A stretch of DNA of 64,000 nucleotides from Polyangiaceae bacterium (lineage in GTDB: Bacteria; Myxococcota_A; Polyangia; Polyangiales; Polyangiaceae). Under the pieces are notes generated by a model that did not search any database, was not told the DNA's origin, and saw nothing but the letters and a program-made list of their open reading frames with translations. The DNA lies in the NCBI GenBank assembly GCA_015075635.1, contig JABTUA010000001.1, positions 2,914,001 through 2,978,000 of the forward strand, read 5' to 3'. Shown here one piece after another: positions 26,157-38,191 of this stretch. A program made the position numbers and the translations under genes. The stretch's first letter is position 1. Each line of letters opens with the position of its first letter.

Positions 26157-27929
26157 TCAGCGCCGGATGAAGCCCGACAGCGACTGCACGCGACCGCCCA
26201 TGGGCGGCGGGATGGCGCCGTCCACGCGCACCTCGATCAGACCGGGAGCCCGCGACGCGAGCCACTCGTTCACGGCGCGCTGAAGGCGCCCCGGCGCGTC
26301 CACCACCCAGGCGCGCATCCCCATGGAGCGCGCGATGCTCGCCACCTCGATGGGCCGCTCGTAGCGGATGGACTGGAGCGGTCGCCCGTGTTTGCCCACT
26401 CGGGCGCTGGCGTGGAAGGTGATGCCGTGCATGTTGTTGTTCTCGACGATCCAGAGCACCGGGATGCCGTATTCGCTCGCGGTGAGCAGTTCCATGCCGT
26501 TCATCGTGAAGCAGCCGTCGCCGACGATGGCGACCACCGTGCGGTCCGGCTGAGCCAAGGCCGCCCCGATGGGCGCGGCGGTGCCGTGCCCCATGGAGCC
26601 GAAGCCCAGGTTGATGATGAAGTCCTGCCCGTGCTCGACCTCCAGGTGGTGGATGTTGAACAGCATGTGACCGCCAATGTCCGAGAACAGGATGGCGTCG
26701 CGCGGCAGGACCTCCATCAGGTCGCAGCGCCAGCGCTGCGGCTTGAGCGGGAGAGCGTCGGACTGGCGCAGCTCCGCGTCGTCGAAGCGCGCGTGACCCC
26801 GCTCGAGCTCTGGGGCCGAAGGCCAGCTCGAGGCGACCTCCGCGCCCTCGCGGATGCGGCGATGAAGGTGGTAGACGAGCTCCGTCAGGATGTTGTGGAC
26901 GTCACCCACCAGCGGGACGTCCACGGGGTAGTTGCGTCCGATGCGCTCGGCGTCGATGTCGCACTGAATGAGCGCGCGGGAGGGGCAGAAGCTCGGGTGC
27001 CAGTTGAGCGTGCTGGTCTCGTTGAGCGACGCGCCCAGCGTGAGGAGCACGTCCACTTCGTCGCCCAAGATGGTCTCTCTGGCGGCGCGATGACCCGCCA
27101 CGCCGAGCACGCCGAGGCTCAGCGGATGGGACTCCGGAAACACACCCTTGGCCCGAGGCGTCGTCGCCACCCGCGCAGACAGGAGCTCCGCGAGCGCGAT
27201 CAGGTGATCCCGGGCGCGGGCCGAGGCCACGCCGGAGCCGGCGAGGAGCACGGGCCGCGAAGCGTTCAGCAACAGCTCCGCGCTCTCTCGCACCGCGTGC
27301 CGGTCGAAGGTGTGGGTCTCGGGCCGATAGGTCTTGGGATCGAACCAGTCCTCCTCCAGCGGCTTCTCCCAGAGATCCACCGGCACGTTCAGGTGCACCG
27401 GCCCCGGACGTCCCGAGAGCGCCAGCCGCAGCGCACGGCGCAGGTGCCGCGGCAGGCTGGCGGGCGCGGTGACCATCGCGCTGTACTTGGTGACCGGGCG
27501 GAACATCTCGACGATGTCCATGTCCTCGCGCGCCGTCTCCTGTGCCGCTCCGCGGCCCAGCGCGTGGCTCGCAGCCTGCCCGGTGATGACCAGCATCGGA
27601 ACGCCGTCGGCGAACGCGCAGGAGACGCCGGTCATCAGGTTGGTCGCGCCCGGGCCGGCGGTGCCAGCGCACACGGCCAGGCGTCCCGAGACGCGCGCGT
27701 AGCCGTCCGCCATGAACGCCGCGCCCTCCTCGTGCTTGCTCACGATCAGATCGAGCTCCGCGTCCTCCTCCAGCCACTCGAACAGGGGATGTAACAGGCC
27801 GCCGGGGATCCCGAACACGTAGCGGACGCCCTCCGCCTTCAGGTAGCGGAGGAACACGTCGATTGCCAAGGGCGCCGCCTCCGTCTTCGTCGTCACCAAG
27901 CTCAAGCTGACTGCGCTCTCCGAGCTCAT
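26157..27929 (-). CDS. Acetolactate-synthase-like TPP-dependent enzyme
   Basis: 590 residues from ATG 27929. The three-domain POX/ALS fold is clear: N-terminal PYR domain with FGIPGGLLHPLFEWL and the TPP-activating Glu in SKHEEGAAFMADGYARVSG, AGTAGPGATNLMTGV; central domain with RPVLLAGSGVASARA; C-terminal TPP/Mg motif GDGCFTMNGMELLTASEYG...ENNN. Such enzymes decarboxylate 2-keto acids and pass the carbanion to an acceptor. It is a little longer than biosynthetic IlvB, no small regulatory subunit gene follows, and two citrate-synthase-like genes do, so a role outside branched-chain amino acid synthesis is likely. Confidence 0.88.
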   Translation of the reverse strand: MSSESAVSLSLVTTKTEAAPLAIDVFLRYLKAEGVRYVFGIPGGLLHPLFEWLEEDAELDLIVSKHEEGAAFMADGYARVSGRLAVCAGTAGPGATNLMTGVSCAFADGVPMLVITGQAASHALGRGAAQETAREDMDIVEMFRPVTKYSAMVTAPASLPRHLRRALRLALSGRPGPVHLNVPVDLWEKPLEEDWFDPKTYRPETHTFDRHAVRESAELLLNASRPVLLAGSGVASARARDHLIALAELLSARVATTPRAKGVFPESHPLSLGVLGVAGHRAARETILGDEVDVLLTLGASLNETSTLNWHPSFCPSRALIQCDIDAERIGRNYPVDVPLVGDVHNILTELVYHLHRRIREGAEVASSWPSAPELERGHARFDDAELRQSDALPLKPQRWRCDLMEVLPRDAILFSDIGGHMLFNIHHLEVEHGQDFIINLGFGSMGHGTAAPIGAALAQPDRTVVAIVGDGCFTMNGMELLTASEYGIPVLWIVENNNMHGITFHASARVGKHGRPLQSIRYERPIEVASIARSMGMRAWVVDAPGRLQRAVNEWLASRAPGLIEVRVDGAIPPPMGGRVQSLSGFIRR

Positions 27930-27964
27930 GTCTCGTCGCTCCGTTCGATGTTGAGGTGGAGGAT

Positions 27965-29635
27965 TCAGGCGGACCTCAGCCGGCGGATGCTCACGACCTC
28001 CGCCAGCTTGCTCGCCTGCGTCGCGGGCGCCGGGATGCTCTGCCGGGCCCGAATCGGGAAGTGCGCCCAGAAGGTGGTGCCCGTCCCCGGCTTGCTCATC
28101 ACCTCGAGCCGTCCGCCGATGCGCGACAGGAGCTGCACCACCACCGAGAGGCCCACGCCCCAGCTGTTCGCCGAGCGGCGGGCGCGACGCGAGCCGCCGG
28201 GCTCGAACACGCGCTCGAGCTCCGCTTCGTCGATGCCCTTGCCGGTGTCCGAGATCTTGATCGTCAGGTAGCCGGGCGTGCCGTCCACCTCGATCACGAT
28301 GCTGCCGCGCTCGGTGTACTTCGCGGCGTTGCTCAAGAGGTTGTCCAGCACGCGATCCAGGAGCAGCGGGTCGCAGTCGATGCTCTCCGGCGCCTCTCGG
28401 GTCGGGAGCACGCTGGCGCGCACCTGCCGCCCGTGGACCAGGGCGTTGATGCGCGAGCGGATGCGCTCGGCCAAGACCGACACTCGCACCGTCTCCGGCT
28501 CGAGCCGCACGCTGCCCATGTCGAGCGTGGCCACGCTCATCAGGTCGGCCAGCATCTTCTCCATCTGCTGGATGCCCGCAACAATGTCGTCGAGCACCGC
28601 CTCGCCCTCTTCGTCGGTGACCGCGCCGCTCTCGCGCAGGAACCCGACGTTGGTCTTGACCACGGTCAGCGGGCTGCGGAGATCGTGGGAGAAGCCGCGG
28701 ATCGAGCCGATCCACTGCTCGCGCACCGCCTCGATGCCACGCGCGGCGTGCTCCACGGCGTGCCCGTCGTCGCCGTCGCGCTCCTCCAGGCGGCGGATCC
28801 ACTCGTGCTGGCGCGCGGTCAGCGCCAGGATTTCGCGCCGCGCGTCGGCCTCGGCGCGCGTCAGCTTCAAGTAGCCCTCGTTGATCTCGCGGGAGGCCAG
28901 CGCGTTCAGTCGCGTGGTGCGCCGGAGCTCCACCAGGTAGCCGAGGCCCGCACCCGCCAGCGCGACCAATGCGCTGGAGCCGAGGCCGCTGATCTCGAAG
29001 CTGCCCATCAGCGCCGCCGACCCGCCGCCGGCGATCAGCCCGAGCACCGGCGGCAGCCAGCGATTGTGCGAGTACAGGTTCAGGCGGTACTCGCAGCACT
29101 CGTCGCCGTTGGCGATGCAGTGCTTCTCCTCCAGGTGTGCCTTCGGCAGGCCCCACATCCGCGGCAGGTTCGCCATCTGCGCCTGCCGCGACAGGCACAT
29201 GAGCCGGCTCTCCGGCACCTGGCTGGTGTAGCGGATGGTGACCGCGCCGTTCTTCTCCCGCCGGGTCTCGACGCGGCTCACACGGGTGAGCACCCGCATG
29301 TTCCGGGCGCCGAGCTCGTAGGCGTCGCGGGGACCGATGGCGCCGATCAGGAAGCGGGTCGGCCCGGTCTTCTCGGTGATGTCGTGGGCGCAGGCCTCCG
29401 TGAACTCCTCGTCGGTCTCGAGCTTGGCGCGCGCCGCTGTCAGCACGCGCTCGAACGCAGGGTGCCCGAGCCAAGCGTCTTCGGCGCGCAGCGTGTCGAT
29501 CGGGACGTCTGCCTGCTTCGCCAGCTCGGCCAGCGCCGATTCGCCCCCCCGCTCGCGCAAGTACGCGAGCAGCGGGGCGACGATGCGGATGTTCAGGTCG
29601 GCGGGCGGCACGAGGTTCTCGGTTCCGAGCAGCAC
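27965..29635 (-). CDS. Membrane histidine kinase with novel-looking N-terminal sensor
   Basis: About 556 residues from GTG 29635 (a GTG at 29611 is an alternative; the open frame further upstream overlaps the cyclase gene and is rejected). Residues 1-190: soluble sensor region with LNIRIVAPLLAYLRERG and a Cys-containing end (HCIANGDECCEYRLN) that recalls V4R/XylR-type ligand domains; two hydrophobic helices follow (VLGLIAGGGSAALMG, SALVALAGAGLGYLV). Then coiled coil, HisKA with GFSHDLRSPLTVV, and ATPase with LDNLLSNAAKYTERG, ISDTGKGIDEAE. No receiver; the REC-EAL protein two genes upstream could be its target. Confidence 0.85.
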   Translation of the reverse strand: MLLGTENLVPPADLNIRIVAPLLAYLRERGGESALAELAKQADVPIDTLRAEDAWLGHPAFERVLTAARAKLETDEEFTEACAHDITEKTGPTRFLIGAIGPRDAYELGARNMRVLTRVSRVETRREKNGAVTIRYTSQVPESRLMCLSRQAQMANLPRMWGLPKAHLEEKHCIANGDECCEYRLNLYSHNRWLPPVLGLIAGGGSAALMGSFEISGLGSSALVALAGAGLGYLVELRRTTRLNALASREINEGYLKLTRAEADARREILALTARQHEWIRRLEERDGDDGHAVEHAARGIEAVREQWIGSIRGFSHDLRSPLTVVKTNVGFLRESGAVTDEEGEAVLDDIVAGIQQMEKMLADLMSVATLDMGSVRLEPETVRVSVLAERIRSRINALVHGRQVRASVLPTREAPESIDCDPLLLDRVLDNLLSNAAKYTERGSIVIEVDGTPGYLTIKISDTGKGIDEAELERVFEPGGSRRARRSANSWGVGLSVVVQLLSRIGGRLEVMSKPGTGTTFWAHFPIRARQSIPAPATQASKLAEVVSIRRLRSA

Positions 29636-29669
29636 CCCCCAAGACGGCAGGGAGACGCGAAACTTTAGC

Positions 29670-30755
29670 CTACGCCCTTCCCTGGCCCGGCGCCGAAGCG
29701 ACGCCCACGACCCGGTTCCGGCCGGCACGCTTGGCCGCGTAGAGGCGCTCGTCGGCCCGGCGCAGCATCGCCGGACCCGTTCGCTCGCCCCCCTCACCCA
29801 GCGTCGCGCAGCCGCCGCTCACGCTGACCGGGATGGCCTGCGCCTCGAAGCTCGCGGGCAGGACCTCGATGCTGGCGCGGATGCGCTCGGCGACCCGCTG
29901 CGTGTTCTTGGCGTCCGTCGCCCGGAGCAGCACCACGAATTCCTCGCCGCCGTAGCGCGCGAACACGTCCTCGCTCCGGAGCTGCGCCTGGGTGACCTGA
30001 GCGATGTGTCGGATCACCGCGTCGCCGGCGGCGTGCCCGCGGGTGTCGTTCACGCGCTTGAAGTGGTCGATGTCGAACATGATCACGCCCAGCTCGGTGC
30101 CGTGCCGCACCGCGTACGCGAGCTCGGCCCGCAGGCGCTCCTCGAAGTGGCGGCGGTTGTAGGCACCGGTGAGCGGGTCGCGCGTGCTCGACTCGTGGAG
30201 CTGGCGCAACAGGCGCTCGTGCATGCCGTCCGTCACGGTGTAGCGGAAGCAGGCGTGCGAGCCGAATTGCACCAGATCGCCGTCCCCCAGCACCGCGCGG
30301 CTGATGCGCCGGCCGCGCACCCAGGTGCCGTTGCTGGAGGCCAGATCTTCGATCGCGTGGGCGTTGCCGAGCCAGGTGACGCGGGCGTGGAAGCGGCTGA
30401 CCCCACCGTCCTCGATCTGGAGCTGATTCTGATGGTGGCGCCCGATGGCGCAGGTCTCGGTGCCGAGCGACACCAAACTCCCCGCGTCCACGCCGTCGAG
30501 CCGAATCAAGACCACGCTCTCCGTCTGAGACGCCGGCCCCGGCGGCGCGCTCACCTGCGTGATGCGCTCCTCGTTGAACACCACGGGCTCGGCCTCTTCG
30601 GCCTCCGCGGGCACGCGCACCGCGGGCATGTCCTTGCGGGTGATGGCGGTCGGCGGGGCAGCGCGGCTCGGCGGCGGTGGCATCAGCGCGATTCGGCTCG
30701 GCGGCGGCGGCGGCTCGCAGGAGTCGGGCATTGGCTTGGGGTTCGTGCTCGGCAT
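29670..30755 (-). CDS. FHA-GGDEF diguanylate cyclase
   Basis: 361 residues from ATG 30755, 5 bases after the REC-EAL gene. A Pro-rich N terminus is followed by an FHA domain (IGRHHQNQLQIEDGGVSRFHA, LASSNGTWVRG), which binds phosphothreonine, and a GGDEF domain with DPLTGAYNRRHFEE, FDIDHFKRVNDTRGHAAGD and active-site RYGGEEF. No RxxD inhibitory site was noticed before it. The combination suggests a cyclase recruited or switched by a Ser/Thr kinase; a Ser/Thr kinase-PilZ gene lies in the same run at 34534. Soluble. Confidence 0.92.
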   Translation of the reverse strand: MPSTNPKPMPDSCEPPPPPSRIALMPPPPSRAAPPTAITRKDMPAVRVPAEAEEAEPVVFNEERITQVSAPPGPASQTESVVLIRLDGVDAGSLVSLGTETCAIGRHHQNQLQIEDGGVSRFHARVTWLGNAHAIEDLASSNGTWVRGRRISRAVLGDGDLVQFGSHACFRYTVTDGMHERLLRQLHESSTRDPLTGAYNRRHFEERLRAELAYAVRHGTELGVIMFDIDHFKRVNDTRGHAAGDAVIRHIAQVTQAQLRSEDVFARYGGEEFVVLLRATDAKNTQRVAERIRASIEVLPASFEAQAIPVSVSGGCATLGEGGERTGPAMLRRADERLYAAKRAGRNRVVGVASAPGQGRA

Positions 30756-30760
30756 GGCGC

Positions 30761-31987
30761 TCACCACGAGATCTGAGGAAAGGGTCGTGACGGTTTGGCG
30801 AACAGGTAGCCTTGCAGGAGGTCGCAGCCGAGCTCGACCAGGGCGTCGCGTTCGGCAGGCGTCTCGACGCCCTCGGCCACGACCAGCATGCCCATGTCTC
30901 GGCACAGGCTGCTCATGGACCGGACGACCTTCTGCTTGGTGGCGCTCGAGTCGATGCCGCGCACGAGCGACATGTCGAGCTTCACCACCTCCGGCTCGAG
31001 CTGCGCGAAGCTGGTGAGCCCCGAGTAGCCCGCGCCCAGATCGTCGATGGCGATCCGGAAGCCCATCTCCCGGAGCCGCGCGATGCGGGGGCGCACGTCG
31101 CCGACCTCGTCCAGGGCGGCGCGCTCGGTGATCTCGAGCACGACGCGGGAGGCGATGCGCGACAGCGGCGACTCCTGCGCGGTCAGCGTCGGGTCGAGCA
31201 GATCCCGCACGTGCAGGTTGACGAACAAGGCGCCAGCGGCCGGGTTCTCCGCCACCGGGCCCGCCGCGCGCGCCCGGATCGAGCGCCCGAGCACGTCGAG
31301 CTGTTCCAGGCGCAGCGCCGCGTCGATCACCGCGCCCGGGTGCGGCAGGCTCGGCTCGCTCGACCGCAGCAGCGCCTCGTGGCCGAAGACGCGTCGATTC
31401 CGCGCGTCCACGATGGGCTGATAGGCGATCCACAGGGTCTCGAGCGCGCGCTCGAAGCTGACCTCGAGCCCTGCGCGGTCGCCCGGCCCTGCCGTCTCGG
31501 TGCCGAGCAGCTCCGCCGCCCTGGCCTTCATGCGCGCCATGCGGTGGTAGCGCACGGCCTTCTCCACCGTCGCGACCAGGTCGTCGTTCTCCACGGGCTT
31601 GGTCAGGTAGCGGAACGCGCCGTACTCCACGGCGTCCACGGCGGTCGAGACCGCTGGCGCGCCGGTGATCAGGATGACCGGCACCACCAGGTCGGTGTCG
31701 CGGATGTTGCGCAGGAGCTCGATGCCGTCCATCCCGGGCATCGCGATGTCGCTCAGCACCACGTCGAAGCGCTCGGTCTGGACCAGCTCGATGGCGGCGG
31801 CAGCGCTGGTGGCGGTCTTGGGCTCGTAGCCCCGGAGCCGGAGCAGCCGCGCGAGGCTCCGGAGCAGCGTCTCGTCGTCGTCCACGATCAGCACCGTTCC
31901 GCTGATCTTCTTCGTCGTCAGCGGGTCCGGCGTGTCACGCCGCTCTCGCGGGCTCTCGATTGCGGCGGGCATGGTCATGTTCAGCAT
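30761..31987 (-). CDS. Response regulator with EAL c-di-GMP phosphodiesterase output
   Basis: 408 residues. Start ATG 31987 is favoured over the upstream ATG 32023 by GAAGGAG five bases before it. Receiver: LIVDDDETLLR, phospho-Asp in VVLSDIAMPGMDG, and YLTKPVEND. EAL domain: FGHEALLRS, VNLHVRDLL, VLEITERAA, IAIDDLGAGYSGL, VVKLDMSLVRG and EGVETPAERDAL, QGYLFAKP, so all metal and catalytic residues look present and the enzyme should hydrolyse c-di-GMP to pGpG. Directly followed by the FHA-GGDEF cyclase, an antagonistic pair under shared transcription. Confidence 0.93.
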   Translation of the reverse strand: MLNMTMPAAIESPRERRDTPDPLTTKKISGTVLIVDDDETLLRSLARLLRLRGYEPKTATSAAAAIELVQTERFDVVLSDIAMPGMDGIELLRNIRDTDLVVPVILITGAPAVSTAVDAVEYGAFRYLTKPVENDDLVATVEKAVRYHRMARMKARAAELLGTETAGPGDRAGLEVSFERALETLWIAYQPIVDARNRRVFGHEALLRSSEPSLPHPGAVIDAALRLEQLDVLGRSIRARAAGPVAENPAAGALFVNLHVRDLLDPTLTAQESPLSRIASRVVLEITERAALDEVGDVRPRIARLREMGFRIAIDDLGAGYSGLTSFAQLEPEVVKLDMSLVRGIDSSATKQKVVRSMSSLCRDMGMLVVAEGVETPAERDALVELGCDLLQGYLFAKPSRPFPQISW

Positions 31988-31992
31988 AACGG

Positions 31993-31999
31993 CTCCTTC
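31993..31999 (-). promoter_or_regulatory. Strong ribosome binding site of the REC-EAL gene
   Basis: The minus strand reads GAAGGAG here, five bases before the ATG at 31987. It favours this start over the ATG at 32023, which overlaps the preceding stop. Confidence 0.75.
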
Positions 32000-32019
32000 G
32001 ATGGTTCCTGAAGGCGGGC

Positions 32020-33173
32020 TCATGGCACCCGGTGGACCACGACCGGTGCGGCGGCTCCGGCGTCGGCGGCGCCCGAGACCACGAAAGTGAGGCCCGGCCC
32101 CGACTGCGCGCTGGTCGTGAAGCTGCATGTGCGATTGAGTGCGAGGAACGGCGACAGGACGTTGAGGCCGACTGCGTCCCACGGCGCCAGGTTGAACAGC
32201 ACCTGGCCGGTGACGTCCGTCTGACCGCTCACGGACAGCAGGCCGGCGCTCTGGATCAGTGCGCCCATCTCACCCGTTCCGCCGCCGCCGGAGGCCACGA
32301 CCACCACGCCGCCCTTCTGAACGAAGCTGGCGAGCGCCGCGTTCCAGGCGCTGCCCGCTGCCGCGAGGGCGCCAGCGGGAGCGGCGGTCTGGTCGTAGAC
32401 GAGGAACACGTCGAAGCTCTGCTTGTCGAGCTGGCTCGGCACGGCGGCGCTCGAACCTACGGCGGTCGCCGTATACGAGCGCCCCTTCGCGGCCGCCGCC
32501 CAGCCGATGGCCTGCTTGACCTTGTTCTCGATGGGGTTCGGCGAGAACTCGTCGTAGGCGAGGACGCGAACCGGGTTGCCCGGCGGCAGGAACACGGCGT
32601 TACCGAGCAACGCGGTCCCGGGCGAGCTCTGCTGGTTCTGCTCGAAGCTCATGCAGAGCAGCACGACGTGACCGGCGGAGGCACCCAGGCACTTCCCGGC
32701 CTGGCAGATCCCGCTCGGGCAGGCGTTGTTGCAGGCGCCGCAGTGCTCGGGATCGCTGTCGAGATCCACGCACTCCGGCGCGCAGTAGCTGAGCGGCGGC
32801 GTACACGCCGGCACGCAGGCGTAGCCGCCGTCCAGCGGCGCGCAAATCGGGGCCGCACCGCTGCACTGGGTCGCGCAGTCGCCGCACTTCGACGGCTGGT
32901 CGTAGGGCGGGGAGCAGCCGGAGTCGCCGGCGTCGGGGCTCCCGCCCTCGGCGTCCGAGCTCGCCGCGTCCGCGTCCGGGTGCTTGGCGTCGTTGCCCGA
33001 GTGCTGGTCCGCCGGCGCATCGCCCGCGTCGCCGGCGTCGCCGCCCGCGTCACCGCCGGCGCCCGCGCCGCCGGGCTCGACGCAACCCTCGTAGCGGCAG
33101 CGTCCTCCGACCACCCCGCCGTCGCTGCACGACGCCGCGAGGGCGACCAGGGTCAGCACGGCGCCGAGCTTGG

Positions 33174-33177
<4 letters not shown>
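32020..33177 (-). CDS. Lipoprotein with Asp/Ala linker, Cys-rich module and GATase/ThuA-like domain
   Basis: 385 residues. Signal peptide with lipobox LAASC at residues about 13-17. A low-complexity Gly/Asp/Ala linker (about 30-90) is followed by a Cys-rich stretch (CGDCATQC, CGACNNACPSGICQAGKCL) of the kind found in many myxobacterial surface proteins. The C-terminal 210 residues, with VLAYDEFSPNPIENK, FDVFLVYDQ and FVQKGGVVVVASGGGG, look like a Rossmann-type ThuA/GATase-like domain. Probably an outer-surface or periplasmic protein of unknown activity. Coupled to the OmpA gene by an ATGA overlap, so possibly part of the same envelope complex. Confidence 0.78.
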
Positions 33178-34532
<1,355 letters not shown>

Positions 34533-34533
34533 C

Positions 34534-35853
34534 TCAGCCTCCCGGACACATGATCGACACGTACTGCCGGATCTCGGAGCGCGCGGCGTCGGTGATTTCC
34601 ATGAACTCGAAGCCGGTGGCGTTGTTGCCACGCACGGTACGGTTCCAGCGGGCGATGGCGGAGACCTCACAGACCAGGCCGGTCGCGGGCAGGGAGAAGC
34701 GGATCTTCGCCAATTGTCCGACCGCGATGCCGCGGTCGCCGACGAACTGAAGCCCGCCTTCGCTCACCTCCTCGATTCGCCCGTCCACGCGTTCGCCGCT
34801 CGAAGTGGTGATGCGCGCCAACGTGATGTACGGAGCGCGAGGGTGCTTGCGCCGGAATTGGCGCGGCTCGGGGTCGCTGGTCTTCGCGATCGGCGAGTCC
34901 GCCAGGGTCTGAGCGACGTGATCCACGCCGGTGCCTTCGCGTCCGAAGAGGTCGATGGTGTGGCCCGGCGCACTGACGCAGGCCGCGAGCGCGTCGGCGA
35001 GCTCGCCCATGCTCTGGAATCGATCCTCGGGAACGCGCTCGAGGCAGCGCGCGACGACCGCCGCCAGCGCCGGCGGCACGTCGGGACGCACGGCTTCCAC
35101 CGGCGCCGGCGCCGACGTCGAGTGCTTCAGGAGCACGTCGGCGTAGCCGCCCTCGTGCGGGACCTTTCCGGTCAAGCACTCGTAGAGGGTGACCCCGAGC
35201 CCGTACACGTCGGCCCGCTCGTCCACCTCCGGCGACGAGAGCAGGCACTCCGGGGCCATGTACTCCGGCGTCCCGAGCAGCGTGTGCTCACGGGTCAGCT
35301 TCTCGGCCGACTTGGGCAGATCGCCGAGCTTGGCGATTCCGAAGTCGAGCAACGTGACCTGCTCGCCAGGTCCGGGGCCGACGAAGACGTTCGACGGCTT
35401 CACGTCCCGGTGGATGACGCCGGCGTCGTGGCAACGCCGGAGCGCCTGCGCGAGCGCGACGCCCACCTCGAGCGTGTCCGCCACGCTGAGCTGACCGCGA
35501 GCCGCCAGGAGGCCGCTCAGCGTGCGACCTTCGAGCGCTCGGAAGACGATGAACTGACGCCCATCCGCCTCACCGGCGTCGAGCATCTCGACGACGCCAG
35601 GGCCGTGCACGCGAGCGAGTGCCTGGATCTCGCGCTCGAAGCGCGCGCGGATCACCGGGCTGCCCTCGCGCGGCACCTTCAACGCGACCTGCATGCCGGT
35701 GTAGGCGTGTGTCGCGACGTAGACGTCTGCCCCGCCGCCGCGTGCGAGCAGCCGCTGCAATAGGTAGCGATCGACGCGGCCGCTGGCGTCGAGCGAGCGC
35801 GCGCTCGGAGCGGGTTCGACGGCGACGGACTCGATCGAGATGGGGCTCTGCAT
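34534..35853 (-). CDS. Ser/Thr protein kinase fused to a PilZ domain
   Basis: 439 residues from ATG 35853 (GGGAGG eight bases upstream). Kinase residues about 28-290: LLARGGGADVYVA, VALKVPREG, HRDVKPSN, LLDFGIAKLG, GTPEYMAPE and DVYGLGVTLYE, all catalytic residues intact. C-terminal 115 residues form a PilZ domain: FRRKHPRAPY (RxxxR type), EEVSEGGLQFVGD (xSxxG) and FEFMEITDAARSEIRQYV. No membrane helix. The fusion lets c-di-GMP binding and protein phosphorylation meet in one protein. First gene of the 15-kb minus-strand run that includes GGDEF and EAL enzymes. Confidence 0.92.
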   Translation of the reverse strand: MQSPISIESVAVEPAPSARSLDASGRVDRYLLQRLLARGGGADVYVATHAYTGMQVALKVPREGSPVIRARFEREIQALARVHGPGVVEMLDAGEADGRQFIVFRALEGRTLSGLLAARGQLSVADTLEVGVALAQALRRCHDAGVIHRDVKPSNVFVGPGPGEQVTLLDFGIAKLGDLPKSAEKLTREHTLLGTPEYMAPECLLSSPEVDERADVYGLGVTLYECLTGKVPHEGGYADVLLKHSTSAPAPVEAVRPDVPPALAAVVARCLERVPEDRFQSMGELADALAACVSAPGHTIDLFGREGTGVDHVAQTLADSPIAKTSDPEPRQFRRKHPRAPYITLARITTSSGERVDGRIEEVSEGGLQFVGDRGIAVGQLAKIRFSLPATGLVCEVSAIARWNRTVRGNNATGFEFMEITDAARSEIRQYVSIMCPGG

Positions 35854-36012
35854 GACGACGGCCTCCCGGTTGGGTGGGACTCGCATCCGGCACTGCAGGA
35901 ACCGGGCCCGAACCCCATCGACGCGATTTCCCGGAGCCGAGGCTTGCGCCGGGCAAACCGGCCAGGTCATTATGACCGTCCCTTGGGAGCGGAGACCGAG
36001 CAGGCAGTCAGA

Positions 36013-37426
<1,414 letters not shown>

Positions 37427-37427
37427 G

Positions 37428-38117
37428 TCAGGCCGCGTTCCCCCACTCGCTGGGCGCGCAGCGCGTGCGCAGGCGGCGGACGGCCTCTTGCCTCAGCTGG
37501 CAGACGCGCGCCTCGGTGACCCCCAGACGCTGGCCGATCTCGCGGAGCGTCAGCTCCTCCCCACAGGTGAGATCGACGATGGTCTGAAGGCGCCCGGGCA
37601 GCTCCGCCAGCGCGCCACGGAGCCGCTCGGCTTGCCGGACGGCGTCCAGCATCGCGTCCGGGCGGAAGGTCGAGTGCGCGGGACCGTGTGAGTCGACCAC
37701 CGACAGGCTCACCCGATCGTGACGTGCGGTGCGCCCGCGAGCCTGCGCCAGATCGGCGGTGGAGATGCCGAGCCGGGCCGCGATCTCCTCCGGCTCCGGG
37801 CGGCGTCCGAGCTCCTGACCCAGGCCCTTCTCCGCTTCGGCGAGCTGGCGCGCGAGGCGGCGCTGCCCGCGGGTGAGCTGGTCGTTGCCGCGGAGCTCGT
37901 CGAGCATCGCGCCCATGGCCCGCTGGAGCGCGTACGCCTCGAACGCGCCCGGATCGCCGACCTCGCCGTGAGCCAGCGCCTGCGACAGACCCAGGTAACC
38001 CGCGCCGATCAGGTCGTCGATGTCCACGTGCGGCGGCAGGCGCTTCTTCATGCGCGCGGCCATCTTGCGAACGCGGTCGATCAAGCTGGAGAGGTCGAAG
38101 TCGCGGGAGTCGGTCAT
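37428..38117 (-). CDS. FliA/WhiG-family RNA polymerase sigma factor
   Basis: 229 residues from ATG 38117. Region 2: DIDDLIGAGYLGLSQAL and ALQRAMGAMLDELR; region 3: ELGRRPEPEEIAARLGIS; region 4: ELPGRLQTIVDLTCGEELTLREIGQRLGVTE, with the helix-turn-helix followed by ARVCQLRQEAVRRLR, a very good match to FliA-type sigma-28 family. In non-flagellated myxobacteria such factors control other programmes such as development. No anti-sigma gene is next to it; it ends against the frameshifted sigma-54 activator and follows the hybrid kinase at 38192 after 74 bases. Confidence 0.92.
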   Translation of the reverse strand: MTDSRDFDLSSLIDRVRKMAARMKKRLPPHVDIDDLIGAGYLGLSQALAHGEVGDPGAFEAYALQRAMGAMLDELRGNDQLTRGQRRLARQLAEAEKGLGQELGRRPEPEEIAARLGISTADLAQARGRTARHDRVSLSVVDSHGPAHSTFRPDAMLDAVRQAERLRGALAELPGRLQTIVDLTCGEELTLREIGQRLGVTEARVCQLRQEAVRRLRTRCAPSEWGNAA

Positions 38118-38191
38118 GCCGGCTGCATCAGCACGCCCTGTGCCAGCGCTGAGCCGCGACATTCCGGCGACTTAGCCGCGGCGCGGGCGGG

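Noticed and set aside
26157..27929. IlvB of branched-chain amino acid synthesis
   Set aside because: No ilvN or ilvC nearby and unusual partners; kept only as acetolactate-synthase-like.
26157..29642. A 1161-codon frame that would fuse a sensor with the TPP enzyme
   Set aside because: Upstream of ATG 27929 it is an out-of-frame reading of the histidine kinase gene; the TPP enzyme has its own start and a normal length.
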